Part shown: positions 37,078 through 45,016 of the stretch, piece by piece
How the letters are laid out: the number at the start of each line of letters is the position of its first letter
Numbering within the stretch: position 1 is the first letter of the stretch
Notes under the pieces: model-generated
Seen by the model: only the letters and a program-made list of their open reading frames with translations
What the model was told of the DNA's origin: nothing
The model's database searches: none
Source: Algoriphagus resistens
GTDB taxonomy: Bacteria; Bacteroidota; Bacteroidia; Cytophagales; Cyclobacteriaceae
Direction: 5' to 3'
Assembly (NCBI RefSeq): GCF_001442615.1
Contig: NZ_LMXN01000003.1
Span: 186,001 to 250,000, forward strand
Length of the DNA: 64,000 nt
Program-made: the position numbers and the translations under genes

Positions 37078-37115
37078 TATAGGAAGAAACATGTGAAATC
37101 ATGCTTCTTCCTATA
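37078..37115. terminator. Hairpin between convergent genes
   Basis: TATAGGAAGA (37078-37087) pairs with TCTTCCTATA (37106-37115), with ACATG/CATG continuing inward. It sits between the last methyltransferase and the metalloprotease stop, so it can serve both strands; on the minus strand a T6 run follows about 10 nt after the stem. Confidence 0.55.
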
Positions 37116-37120
37116 GTAGG

Positions 37121-38377
37121 TTAATTGTATTGATCAAGTTTTATTGTATAAAATGCAATTCCACCACCAGTCCAACCGCCAGATGATACAACGCCATCAT
37201 TTGTTAGAGTTGTAAAATAAAATCCTTTATTTGGGTGATACCATTCATAAACTGGTGTTCTTTCAGAATTTCCACTAGTATAAACTCGCGCAATTTCACC
37301 TTGATTTACGTTCCCTGGATAAAGTGCGCCGAGGTTAGGATCAAGGCTCAAATAGTCAACATGCGTAATATTATGCCTGTATTTGTACAAAGGAACCGTT
37401 CCTGATTTGGGAGAAGTAAACACATACCCTATATATCCCCAGTAGGAAAATCCTTGCGCTCCGAAACCATAAGTTGACCAATTAGGGGTCCAATTGTAAC
37501 CTCCAGTAGATGATTTCAGGTAGGCATACAGTGGTTTTTCGCTCGCATCCTGAGGATATAAAGTTCTAATCGACAGCTGGTCTAAATAAGGAAATCCCGT
37601 CCACCCCTTTGTAATTTGATGATTCATAATTGAATTCGGATCAGAATTCCATGTTCCAGGTATTATCGTTCCAGGGATATTGTAAGGATTTGCACCTGGA
37701 GTGTTATAATCAGTATGATGCAACCCAATACTATGACCAATTTCATGGGCTAAAGTCTGTACCTTCCAGTCCAAATCAAGGTTGTTATGATGCAGATTAA
37801 TCTGGATAGAATTGCCCGGATTCCCATTGGATGGCAAAGATGCGGAGGCGATTATGCCACTGACTTGGGAGTATGCTGTAATATTAATATTCGCTGTTCC
37901 AGACGTTGGCTGGAAATTCAGATTAATATTCCTCACATTATTCCATTCGGCGAATGCAGCTGTAAGAGCCGTCCTCCAATCAGACCCGGCTCCCGAGGAG
38001 GGAACACTCGATTGAACTCTATAAGTGATTGTTCTGGTAACTCCAGGAGAAGTGGTCACTAATGTATTTAGTCTATACTGTAAATTCTCTTTTCCTATCC
38101 CTGATTTTGGGCTTACATCAGGAGATATATTGCCCAAATTCTTTAGAACTTCCTGGGAAACAAAAATATCCCCATCAATTAAATACCCATCTTGAAAGGG
38201 TACTGTTTTCTTTCCCTTTAATTGAGCAAAGTCTAGATACCTATCCAGGCTTTCATTTTTCGCCTCGACTTGAACTTGTTCACCTTGTTCATTCAACGGC
38301 AAATTGTCTTCTGTCTCGCAACCAAAAAACGTTACGATTAATCCTGCAAAAAGCAGCTTTTTAAAATGTGTCTTCAT
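37121..38377 (-). CDS. HEIGH-type zinc metalloprotease lipoprotein (M57-like) with C-terminal repeat domain
   Basis: 418 residues from the ATG at 38375-38377; the longest frame starts at TTG 18 codons earlier. The signal peptide ends in the lipobox FFGC with C20. The catalytic core has HEIGHSIGLHH (211-221), a metzincin HExxHxxGxxH site with H211, E212, H215 and H221. The C-terminal ~130 residues carry a repeat of the type PLYKYRH...THVDYLSLDP and VYEWYHPNKGFYFTTL, as in DUF5648-like sugar-binding or adhesion modules. A secreted surface peptidase is likely; substrate unknown. It divides the two halves of the glycan locus and runs opposite to both. Confidence 0.9.
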   Translation of the reverse strand: MKTHFKKLLFAGLIVTFFGCETEDNLPLNEQGEQVQVEAKNESLDRYLDFAQLKGKKTVPFQDGYLIDGDIFVSQEVLKNLGNISPDVSPKSGIGKENLQYRLNTLVTTSPGVTRTITYRVQSSVPSSGAGSDWRTALTAAFAEWNNVRNINLNFQPTSGTANINITAYSQVSGIIASASLPSNGNPGNSIQINLHHNNLDLDWKVQTLAHEIGHSIGLHHTDYNTPGANPYNIPGTIIPGTWNSDPNSIMNHQITKGWTGFPYLDQLSIRTLYPQDASEKPLYAYLKSSTGGYNWTPNWSTYGFGAQGFSYWGYIGYVFTSPKSGTVPLYKYRHNITHVDYLSLDPNLGALYPGNVNQGEIARVYTSGNSERTPVYEWYHPNKGFYFTTLTNDGVVSSGGWTGGGIAFYTIKLDQYN

Positions 38378-38583
38378 AGTCTGTAAAAATTTAGTGTTCA
38401 GGAATTTAGGTTTCTGATTAGTAAAACGCAAGAAAATATATGAAAATAGCGTTTAAAACATTTCTATGTATTTATAGTTAATTTAAACATACTCATAATC
38501 ACATAAACACAGTTTAATGCTTTATATAATACAATAAATATACTTTGTGAAAATAACTTCTAATGTGTCTGCTTTTTTGGGTC

Positions 38584-38611
38584 AAAAAATACCCTGTACA
38601 GGGTATTTTTT
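38584..38611. terminator. Perfect 28-bp palindrome in the divergent intergenic region
   Basis: Six A, TACCCTGT, its reverse complement ACAGGGTA and six T form an uninterrupted palindrome. Its shape is that of an intrinsic terminator usable on both strands, yet both neighbouring genes (38377 minus and 38955 plus) point away from it. It could terminate a small unrecognised transcript or act as an operator. The rest of the gap 38378-38862 shows no gene I can support. Confidence 0.6.
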
Positions 38612-38862
38612 ATGTCAATTTTTTTTATTAGGGACGTGATTTACCGTTTTCCAAATATTAAGTTAACCCGATTAATTTACTTAGGAATCATCATCATTGA
38701 ATAAAGCAAAATATGCAATAAAGTTGCGTAAACATATACTTATCTTGCTTGCAAAGAAAGAGGAGATACCTGCTTGTGATAATCGATATTTTGCTGAAAT
38801 TGTAGCGTTTACCTTTAATGGTTCGTTGCTTATATAGCTATACCTTTTAAATTTTATAACTG

Positions 38863-38957
38863 ATGAAATCGAGCATGACTCAAGAGTCACACACTGGGAT
38901 GATTATTCACCATGCGAGATTCCATATGGCCTTTGAAAGACAAATTATAAACTCATG
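38863..38957 (+). repeat. Start-codon repeat family, copy 3 (full unit)
   Basis: The best-preserved unit, from ATGAAATCGAGCATG at 38863 to the ATGAAA of the lipoprotein gene at 38955. It holds a TGACTCAAGAGTCA hairpin, CACTGGGATGATTAT, GCGAGATTCCATATGGCC and AAAGACAAATTATAA in order. The sequence just before it (AATTTTATAACTG) resembles the unit's own 3' end. Confidence 0.88.
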
Positions 38958-38958
38958 A
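38863..38958 (+). CDS. Putative 31-residue upstream ORF inside the repeat, ATGA-coupled to the lipoprotein gene
   Basis: ATG at 38863, TGA at 38956-38958 overlapping the lipoprotein ATG at 38955. The peptide begins MKSSMTQESHTGMII, continues with HARFHM and ends RQIINS. Same length, frame and overlap as the ORF at 21118-21213. Eight codons differ, two of them silently. Expression unproven. Confidence 0.35.
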   Translation: MKSSMTQESHTGMIIHHARFHMAFERQIINS

Positions 38959-39317
38959 AAAGACAACTACTATTACTCAGCCTAATGGCAATGGCCATGT
39001 TCTCTTGCGATAAAAAAGAGGATGAAGATCCAGCTACCGCATGTGGCGTGAGCGACCCTGTTGAAAATCTTCCATGGCTAAAGTCAATGTCAGAAGAAGC
39101 TGCTTCAGATGAATTTACCCAGTACAGCTATATTGCACAAGCGATTTATAATGGAGAAACGGTATTTTACAATGGATCCTGTTGCCCAAATTGCAATTGG
39201 CAGTTAACCTTATATGATTGCTCTGGAAATGCTATAGAAAATGACTATTCTATAAGTGACCTTGAGAACAACACGGTAATTTGGCATCCTGAAAATTCAG
39301 TATGCGAATTTAACTAG
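38955..39317 (+). CDS. Small cysteine-rich lipoprotein
   Basis: 120 residues. The signal peptide ends in MFSC, with C18 as lipid attachment site, followed by an acidic DKKEDEDP linker. The mature part has five more cysteines (TACGV, SCCPNC, LYDCSG, SVCEF), suggesting disulfides or metal binding around SCCPNCNW. I do not recognise a function; similar short lipoproteins with a WLK..I / C.N...YDC pattern occur in Cytophagales. The complete 5' leader is copy 3 of the repeat, so its translation may depend on the 31-codon ORF. Confidence 0.75.
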   Translation: MKRQLLLLSLMAMAMFSCDKKEDEDPATACGVSDPVENLPWLKSMSEEAASDEFTQYSYIAQAIYNGETVFYNGSCCPNCNWQLTLYDCSGNAIENDYSISDLENNTVIWHPENSVCEFN

Positions 39318-39398
39318 TATTTCAACATGTATGTTTCGTGTAAGTTTTTACTATTCCCGTTGTAGCGTTTAATGTCATATTCGGAAGGAACATATTAA

Positions 39399-39647
39399 CT
39401 ACAGGGAGAAAATTATACTGAAACTATTTCAGCCGCCTTCGGACTTGATCCAGCAACATTTGAAATCTCCGGAGAATGCACTCCCAAAAATCAATTGATT
39501 AGCTATTCAAACCATAATGGAAGCGTTCGAGTTGGAAGCTTGATCCTTGATGATTCAAAAGAGAATTTTGTACTCGGGTATCCATGCAATGATATGCTAG
39601 GCCTCAGCAATTCTATTAGAGATCTGACATATACCCAATTAGAGTAA
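39399..39647 (+). pseudogene. Relic ORF without a start codon
   Basis: The 699-bp gap 39318-40016 has no complete gene. One frame is open for 82 codons, from just after TAA 39396-39398 to TAA 39645-39647, and reads ENYTETISAAFGLDPATFEI, then NGSVRVGSLILDDSKENF and YPCNDMLGLS. The composition is protein-like, but there is no ATG or credible alternative start near its beginning. Probably the C-terminal remnant of a lost small protein gene. Family not recognised. Confidence 0.45.
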
Positions 39648-39725
39648 GAGAAGTGTTAACAAAACCTCATTTTTTTAAAAATAAACATGCTAACTTCCGC
39701 TTATCCTAAAACGACATCCAATCGG

Positions 39726-39754
39726 CACCCCACTTACGTTATAGAAGTGGGGTG
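39726..39754. terminator. Hairpin downstream of the relic ORF
   Basis: CACCCCACTT (39726-39735) pairs perfectly with AAGTGGGGTG (39745-39754). No T run follows, so it may be a processing or weak termination site of the lost gene. Confidence 0.4.
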
Positions 39755-40016
39755 TCAATTGAGAACTTTATTCGACTGTTTTGCGGTTGATAAAACTGAT
39801 CCACTAGCATCTCTTCCTTTCAAAAATCTATGCATTTGAAATGAACAGGAATGCGGATAAAATATTCTTATCTTGCGGCAGATTGCGGGTTCTTGGTCAG
39901 AATTGCAATACTCAGGAGTCATCAAAACGGCTTCCGGTTAAAAAGTTTGCACCATTTTTGGATTGATTTGATATGCTACGACTTGGGTCACAGCTGGAAA
40001 TGAACTATTAAATTAT

Positions 40017-40793
40017 ATGATTAATTTTATTGAAATTGAGGAGAATCTGGAGAAATTCAGGTTAGCATATCATATTGCCCAGCCTTTTCCTCATTTAATA
40101 ATCGACAATTTTTGTGATGAAGAAAAGCTGACCGCAGCCTACAATTCCATTCCCGAACTGAGTAATAAAAGCAGAGACTATGTTTTTGCCAACAATAAAT
40201 TTGAAAAGTCGAATTATAAAGAGCTTTGCCCTGAGCTCCATGAATTATATGAAGACCTTACTTCAGAGCGGTTCAATAAAATTCTCTCCTTTATCACATC
40301 GAAGGATGTATTTGTAGATCCTAAAAATCACGGAGGAGGACTTCATCAGGGAAAAAAGAACAGTTTTCTGGATATGCACCTTGATTTCAACTATCATCCC
40401 TTCAATAAAAATTGGTACCGCGAGCTTAACCTCTTGCTTTATCTGAATAAGGACTGGAAACCAGAATATAAGGGAGACCTTAAGATTTTGGATCTTAGAA
40501 CTGGAAATGAAGCTGAACTGGAAGTTCCATTCAATCGGATGATCATTCAGCAGTGCGCGCCCTATACCTTGCATGGATATGATATGACCGCATTTCCAGA
40601 AGGCAGATATAGAACTTCGATCGCCACTTATGCTTATCAAAAACATAATTACATAATAGAGAAGCCAAGAACCACGGATTGGCATCCGACTCAAGACTCC
40701 AACCTTTTCAAAAAATTATTGGCTAAAAATTATAATTTTTTAGTTTCGACCAAGAACAAATTCTTTGGAAGTGGAACAGCAAAAAATCAATGA
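40017..40793 (+). CDS. 2-oxoglutarate/Fe(II)-dependent oxygenase (prolyl-4-hydroxylase-like)
   Basis: 258 residues. The iron site H-x-D is MHLDFN (H121, D123). The distal histidine is H186 in YTLHGY, and the 2OG-binding arginine is R197 or R199 in GRYRTSIATYAY. This is the double-stranded beta-helix pattern of the P4H-like 2OG-Fe(II) group. Homologues sit in polysaccharide loci in various bacteria. Here it precedes three glycosyltransferases, so it may hydroxylate a sugar, lipid or protein associated with the glycan. The 144-bp spacing to the next gene leaves co-transcription open. Confidence 0.85.
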   Translation: MINFIEIEENLEKFRLAYHIAQPFPHLIIDNFCDEEKLTAAYNSIPELSNKSRDYVFANNKFEKSNYKELCPELHELYEDLTSERFNKILSFITSKDVFVDPKNHGGGLHQGKKNSFLDMHLDFNYHPFNKNWYRELNLLLYLNKDWKPEYKGDLKILDLRTGNEAELEVPFNRMIIQQCAPYTLHGYDMTAFPEGRYRTSIATYAYQKHNYIIEKPRTTDWHPTQDSNLFKKLLAKNYNFLVSTKNKFFGSGTAKNQ

Positions 40794-40937
40794 TCTCGCT
40801 TAGTTCCCCCATGACTGTTATGATAGGTCTAAGCTCTGGAGCTCAGACAATTTACATTCCGTGGTACTGTATTTGTAAGTAAACCAAAGGAAAAATAACA
40901 AATGCCTGATTAACCGGACTGAAGCGCGCTATAGTTA

Positions 40938-42056
40938 ATGAAAGTACTGCTCGATTTACAATATTTGAACGTGGCCACTACAGGTATAAAGACCTATATG
41001 ATGGAGCTTGCAAATGCGGCAGTGACCTATCCTCATCCTGATGTTGAGTGGATTTTTTCGCATGATCCTGCCAAACAAAGCGCTGATCAGACTTTTAAAG
41101 GACCTCAATCCAAGATTCAACGGCTTAATTATCATTTGGATTATTTTCGTTGGAAGGAATTTCAATTGCCGGATTTAGTAAAAAAACATCACCCGGATGT
41201 GCTGATTTGTCCTGATTTTGTTTCTCCTGTTGCAAGTTTGCCTTGCCGCAGATTAACTGTGATCCACGACGCATTCTTCTGGCAAATGCCCAATAATTAC
41301 CCAAGATGGTGGAGAACTTATTTTCTGAATCTAATAAGAAAGGGGCTCAAGGAACAAACGGAAATAATTACTACCACTGAATACGCTAAAAAATCCCTTC
41401 TTAAATACCTAAAAAAGAAAAATCCAATATCGGTGATTTACCAGGCTCCAAAGACCTTAATGAATGGGGTGGATTCCTCGTTTTTAGATCAGTTTCAACT
41501 TAAACCCAAGGGGTATTTTCTTCATATCGGGACATTTGATAAGCGTAAAAATCTATCTTTGCTTGTACGCGCATTTTCAGAGTTTCTCAATCGTGAAAAC
41601 CCTGACATGAAACTGGTACTGGCAGGTGGAGCTGGCCAAAACACCCAATTGAATGACTTACCTGCAGTAGAGAAATTAATTCAGGAGCTAAATCTTGAAT
41701 CCAAGGTTTACCTTCCTGGTTATATACGCGATGATCAAATCAGGGCACTTTATGATGGTGCATTTGCATATGTATTCCCTTCCGAAAATGAAGGATTCGG
41801 AATTCCTATTCTAGAAGCTATGGGTTTAGGCGTACCGGTGATCCATTCAGACCAGCCCGCGTTAGTAGAAATATCAGGAGATGCAGGTTTAGTAGTAAAG
41901 ACTGGGAATATGCAAGATTTAATAGAAAAAATGATACTTTTGAACAGTGATCCTGAACTGAGAACTGCCCTTATCCAGAAAGGCACCACTCGTGCCCAGG
42001 ATTTTTCATCCAAAAAATTTATCGAGGCTTTTCATCAAGTGTTATTTTCTAATTAA
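40938..42056 (+). CDS. Family 4 glycosyltransferase
   Basis: 372 residues, GT-B fold. N-terminal TTGIKTYMMELANAAV (acceptor lobe), C-terminal donor lobe with FLHIGTFDKRKNLSLLVRAF, and the EX7E motif in FPSENEGFGIPILEAMG. Transfers a sugar with retention from a nucleotide donor, likely to the lipid-linked glycan of this locus. Followed after 7 bp by the next glycosyltransferase. Confidence 0.93.
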   Translation: MKVLLDLQYLNVATTGIKTYMMELANAAVTYPHPDVEWIFSHDPAKQSADQTFKGPQSKIQRLNYHLDYFRWKEFQLPDLVKKHHPDVLICPDFVSPVASLPCRRLTVIHDAFFWQMPNNYPRWWRTYFLNLIRKGLKEQTEIITTTEYAKKSLLKYLKKKNPISVIYQAPKTLMNGVDSSFLDQFQLKPKGYFLHIGTFDKRKNLSLLVRAFSEFLNRENPDMKLVLAGGAGQNTQLNDLPAVEKLIQELNLESKVYLPGYIRDDQIRALYDGAFAYVFPSENEGFGIPILEAMGLGVPVIHSDQPALVEISGDAGLVVKTGNMQDLIEKMILLNSDPELRTALIQKGTTRAQDFSSKKFIEAFHQVLFSN

Positions 42057-42063
42057 TATACAA

Positions 42064-43212
42064 TTGAACGTTCTCTTTCTCCATAGTACATCTGATCTCT
42101 ATGGATCCGCAAGAATTTTTCTCGAAGTAATCAAAATTTACAATTCATTGGGGGTGAAGCCCGTGGTTGTGCTTTCCGGTGAAGGACCTCTAGCTGAATC
42201 TTTGAGGGAGATAAATGTCTCTGTGAAAATTCAAAATCTGGGTGTGCTCAGACGGAAATACAACAGCCCCCGTGGATTGATGAATAGAGGCGGTAGAATT
42301 CTGAAAACTTATGTATTTCTGAACTCCTTACATAAACAATATAAATTTGCACTTGTTTATACTAACACGCTTGGAGTATTAGTTGGGGCATTTTGGGCAA
42401 AAAGACATAAACTACCACATATTTGGCATATTCATGAAGTCTTGGAAGGACCCAAAGCTTTGGTTGATCTGATGGTCAAATTGCTTGACAGCTCTACTCC
42501 CCAACCTATAGCCGTATCCAAATCCGTGGGGGATTTTTGGCAGGAAAAGCTAACTATTGCCCGACCACAGGTTATATACAATGGAATTCCATACGGAGAT
42601 TTTCTCGAAGTATACCCGAATCCTAAATCAGCATTTCAGATCCCAGCAGAAAAACTAGTGATCACCATGATTGGTCGGATCAACCCGGGCAAAGGCCAAC
42701 TGTTTTTTCTGGAACTTGCCAAACGTTTGTGCATCACTTTCCCAGAGTTGAAATTTGTAATGGTAGGCGATGCCTATATGGGGTACGAGACTATTGGAGA
42801 GGAAATTGCGGAGTTTGTTATGCAAAACAAGCTTCAGGACAATGTAATTGATCTAGGCTTCAGAAAAGATATTCCACGAGTGTTGGCCGCTACAGATATA
42901 TTTGTCCTCCCTTCCATTCTTCCTGACTCCTTGCCCACGGTTATTCTGGAAGCAATGGCGTCAGGCTGTCCTGTTGTTGCTACCCGCTCAGGGGGAGCAT
43001 CTGAGATGGTAATAGAAGATCAAACTGGATTCTTAATTCCAATAAACGGTATAGAGCAGGGTGTAAGTGCGCTAATTAAGTTAATTTTGAGCCCGGAGCT
43101 TCGGAAAACTTTTGGCGAAGCTGGTAGAAATCATGTACTGGAGAACTTCAGTTTGGAGAATTTTAGAGAAAACATTAAAAACCATTTATGGCAGCAGCTA
43201 AAAAGAAATTGA
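42064..43212 (+). CDS. Family 4 glycosyltransferase
   Basis: 382 residues from a TTG at 42064, which gives the natural N-terminus (M)NVLFLHSTSDLYGSARIF; the longer GTG frame overlaps the upstream gene by 65 bp. GT-B fold with ITMIGRINPGKGQLFFLELA and an EX7E variant, LPSILPDSLPTVILEAMASG, where the first acid is D. Overlaps the next start by 25 bp. Part of the same glycan assembly cluster. Confidence 0.9.
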   Translation: MNVLFLHSTSDLYGSARIFLEVIKIYNSLGVKPVVVLSGEGPLAESLREINVSVKIQNLGVLRRKYNSPRGLMNRGGRILKTYVFLNSLHKQYKFALVYTNTLGVLVGAFWAKRHKLPHIWHIHEVLEGPKALVDLMVKLLDSSTPQPIAVSKSVGDFWQEKLTIARPQVIYNGIPYGDFLEVYPNPKSAFQIPAEKLVITMIGRINPGKGQLFFLELAKRLCITFPELKFVMVGDAYMGYETIGEEIAEFVMQNKLQDNVIDLGFRKDIPRVLAATDIFVLPSILPDSLPTVILEAMASGCPVVATRSGGASEMVIEDQTGFLIPINGIEQGVSALIKLILSPELRKTFGEAGRNHVLENFSLENFRENIKNHLWQQLKRN

Positions 43213-44363
43213 GGGTCGCCATAATGGGAGCGAAAGGATATCCCTATGTCTATGGGGGGTACGATACGATGGTTAGGGAGTTAGGGGAGCGCCTTGTGAA
43301 AAAGGGTATACATGTCCGTGTTTATAATCACAGGGCTCTTTTTCCGCAAAAGCCCCGCTACGTAAATGGTATTGAATGCATTTACACGCCAGCCATAGAA
43401 TCAAAAAAACTTACGCAGCTATCACATAGTTTTTTCTCCATGATGCATGCATGCTTCTCAGATATAGATGTGATTTTTGTGGTGAACAGTGCAAATGGTC
43501 CCTTCGGAGCGATTGCTAGATTTTTCAGAAAAAAAACCGTGATCAACGTCGATGGACTAGAATGGCTCAGGCCAAAATGGCATGGAATTGCCTCCAAATA
43601 TTTTTTCTGGGCATCAAAAATGGCCACAAAATATTATGATCAGCTGATCAACGATTCTGATGAAATGCAGCGTGTGTATAAGGAATTGTTCAATGCAGAA
43701 TCCAAAGTCATTGCATACGGTGCAAATCCCCGTGCCGATGTAGCTGCTACTCCTATCGAAAAATGGGGCTTTAAATCCCACGATTATTTTCTGATCGTAG
43801 GAAGGTTAATTCCGGACAATAATGCGGATCTGATCATAGAAGGATTCTTGAAATCAGATAGCCGGCGGAAGCTAGTCATTGTGGGAGATGTGCCTTTTGA
43901 TGATGATTACGCTACGGTTCTCAAGAAAAAAGAGGATGACCGCGTCCTATTTCTTGGATACATAACTGATCCCAATGAATTGGCTGCCTGGTATTCGCAT
44001 TGCTATGCTTATTTCCACGGCCATGAATATGGCGGCACCAATCCGGCGATGTTAAAAGCTTTAGGCTTCGGATGCTCAATTCTGGCTTTGGACACCCCAT
44101 TCAATCAGGAAATGCTTCAAAATGGAAAGCATGGATGGTATTTTAAGAAATCCACAGATTCTGTAAAGGACATTGTGGAAGCAGCAGAAAATAGTCAGGA
44201 AAGAATGGCTTATTTCCGAGAAACAGCACGTGAAGGATTGATACAGCGGTATACTTGGGACTATGTAACAGATCAATACCTGGAGGTTTTTGAACAATTG
44301 TCCGGCAAGGAAGTTTTCAAAAACCCTCCTCAAATTCCCATATTGGAAGAAGTGGAAAAATGA
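43188..44363 (+). CDS. DUF1972-type glycosyltransferase (rhamnosyltransferase-like)
   Basis: 391 residues. The N-terminus VAIMGAKGYPYVYGGYDTMV followed by RELGERL is the DUF1972/GT4 signature with the G..GGYE-like loop. INVDGLEWLRPKW and INDSDEMQRVY are also typical. The donor lobe has FLIVGRLIPDNNADLIIEGF and a YFHGHEYGGTNPAMLKALG motif in the EX7E position. Related enzymes transfer rhamnose or glucose to polysaccharide primers. Overlaps the previous gene by 25 bp and ends the cluster. Confidence 0.92.
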   Translation: MAAAKKKLRVAIMGAKGYPYVYGGYDTMVRELGERLVKKGIHVRVYNHRALFPQKPRYVNGIECIYTPAIESKKLTQLSHSFFSMMHACFSDIDVIFVVNSANGPFGAIARFFRKKTVINVDGLEWLRPKWHGIASKYFFWASKMATKYYDQLINDSDEMQRVYKELFNAESKVIAYGANPRADVAATPIEKWGFKSHDYFLIVGRLIPDNNADLIIEGFLKSDSRRKLVIVGDVPFDDDYATVLKKKEDDRVLFLGYITDPNELAAWYSHCYAYFHGHEYGGTNPAMLKALGFGCSILALDTPFNQEMLQNGKHGWYFKKSTDSVKDIVEAAENSQERMAYFRETAREGLIQRYTWDYVTDQYLEVFEQLSGKEVFKNPPQIPILEEVEK

Positions 44364-44445
44364 GATCCAGAGGGATATTCAATGAACTTTCCCAGAAAAA
44401 ATCTCCTTTCATACCTATAACTTTTAACCTTAAAATAGTTTAACC

Positions 44446-44859
44446 ATGATCAGAAAAGCAACTGCCGTATGGCAAGGAACAGGCAAAGACGGTAAAGGAC
44501 ATTTGAGCACCCCAAGTACCGTTTTGGACAAAACACAATATTCTTTTGGCTCCAGGTTTGAAAGCGGTGTGGGGACCAATCCCGAAGAATTGATCGCAGC
44601 AGCGCATTCAGGATGCTTTGCGATGAAACTGAGCTTTAATCTTCAGGAGGCTGGCTACACCGCCGATGAACTGGATGTGACTGCAAATATCACTTTTGAG
44701 GAAGGAACATTGAAAAAATCCCATTTGGTACTTAAGGCAAAAGTAGATGGGATTTCCCAGGAGAAGTTTAATGAGCTGGTAAAAGATGCGGAGGAAAACT
44801 GTCCAATCTCCAGAGTTTTGGATCTGGCAATCAGCGTGGAAAGTACCTTGAATGCTTGA
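44446..44859 (+). CDS. OsmC-family organic hydroperoxide reductase
   Basis: 137 residues. The two redox cysteines are C57 (AAAHSGCFAM) and C119 (EENCPISRVL). R37 within the FGSRFESG segment and the GTNPEELIAAA motif define the OsmC subgroup rather than Ohr. It reduces organic and lipid hydroperoxides with thiol donors in the cytoplasm. Single gene with a strong terminator. Confidence 0.94.
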   Translation: MIRKATAVWQGTGKDGKGHLSTPSTVLDKTQYSFGSRFESGVGTNPEELIAAAHSGCFAMKLSFNLQEAGYTADELDVTANITFEEGTLKKSHLVLKAKVDGISQEKFNELVKDAEENCPISRVLDLAISVESTLNA

Positions 44860-44924
44860 TATCAAAGTCAAAAACCTAAAGTTTGGGGTCTAGATCGGGA
44901 AGTCCAAAATTTAGGAATAGTACT

Positions 44925-44960
44925 AAAAGGCGGTTTGAATAATTTCAAACCGCCTTTTTT
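44925..44960 (+). terminator. Intrinsic terminator of the OsmC gene
   Basis: AAAAGGCGGTTTGAA (44925-44939) and TTCAAACCGCCTTTT (44944-44958) form a 15-bp perfect stem with a TAAT loop and a T6 run. Confidence 0.92.
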
Positions 44961-45016
44961 GCATCATGATGGATAAGAATTTCAAATTTTTAATAACGCC
45001 TGGAACAGGCAATGTA

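Noticed and set aside
38681-38890. Minus-strand 69-aa ORF overlapping repeat copy 3, and a plus-strand open stretch in 38690-38835 reading KLRKHILILLAKKEE
   Set aside because: The minus ORF starts inside the repeat and has no promoter. The plus stretch has only a TTG start and no recognisable family. Neither is strong enough to list as a gene.
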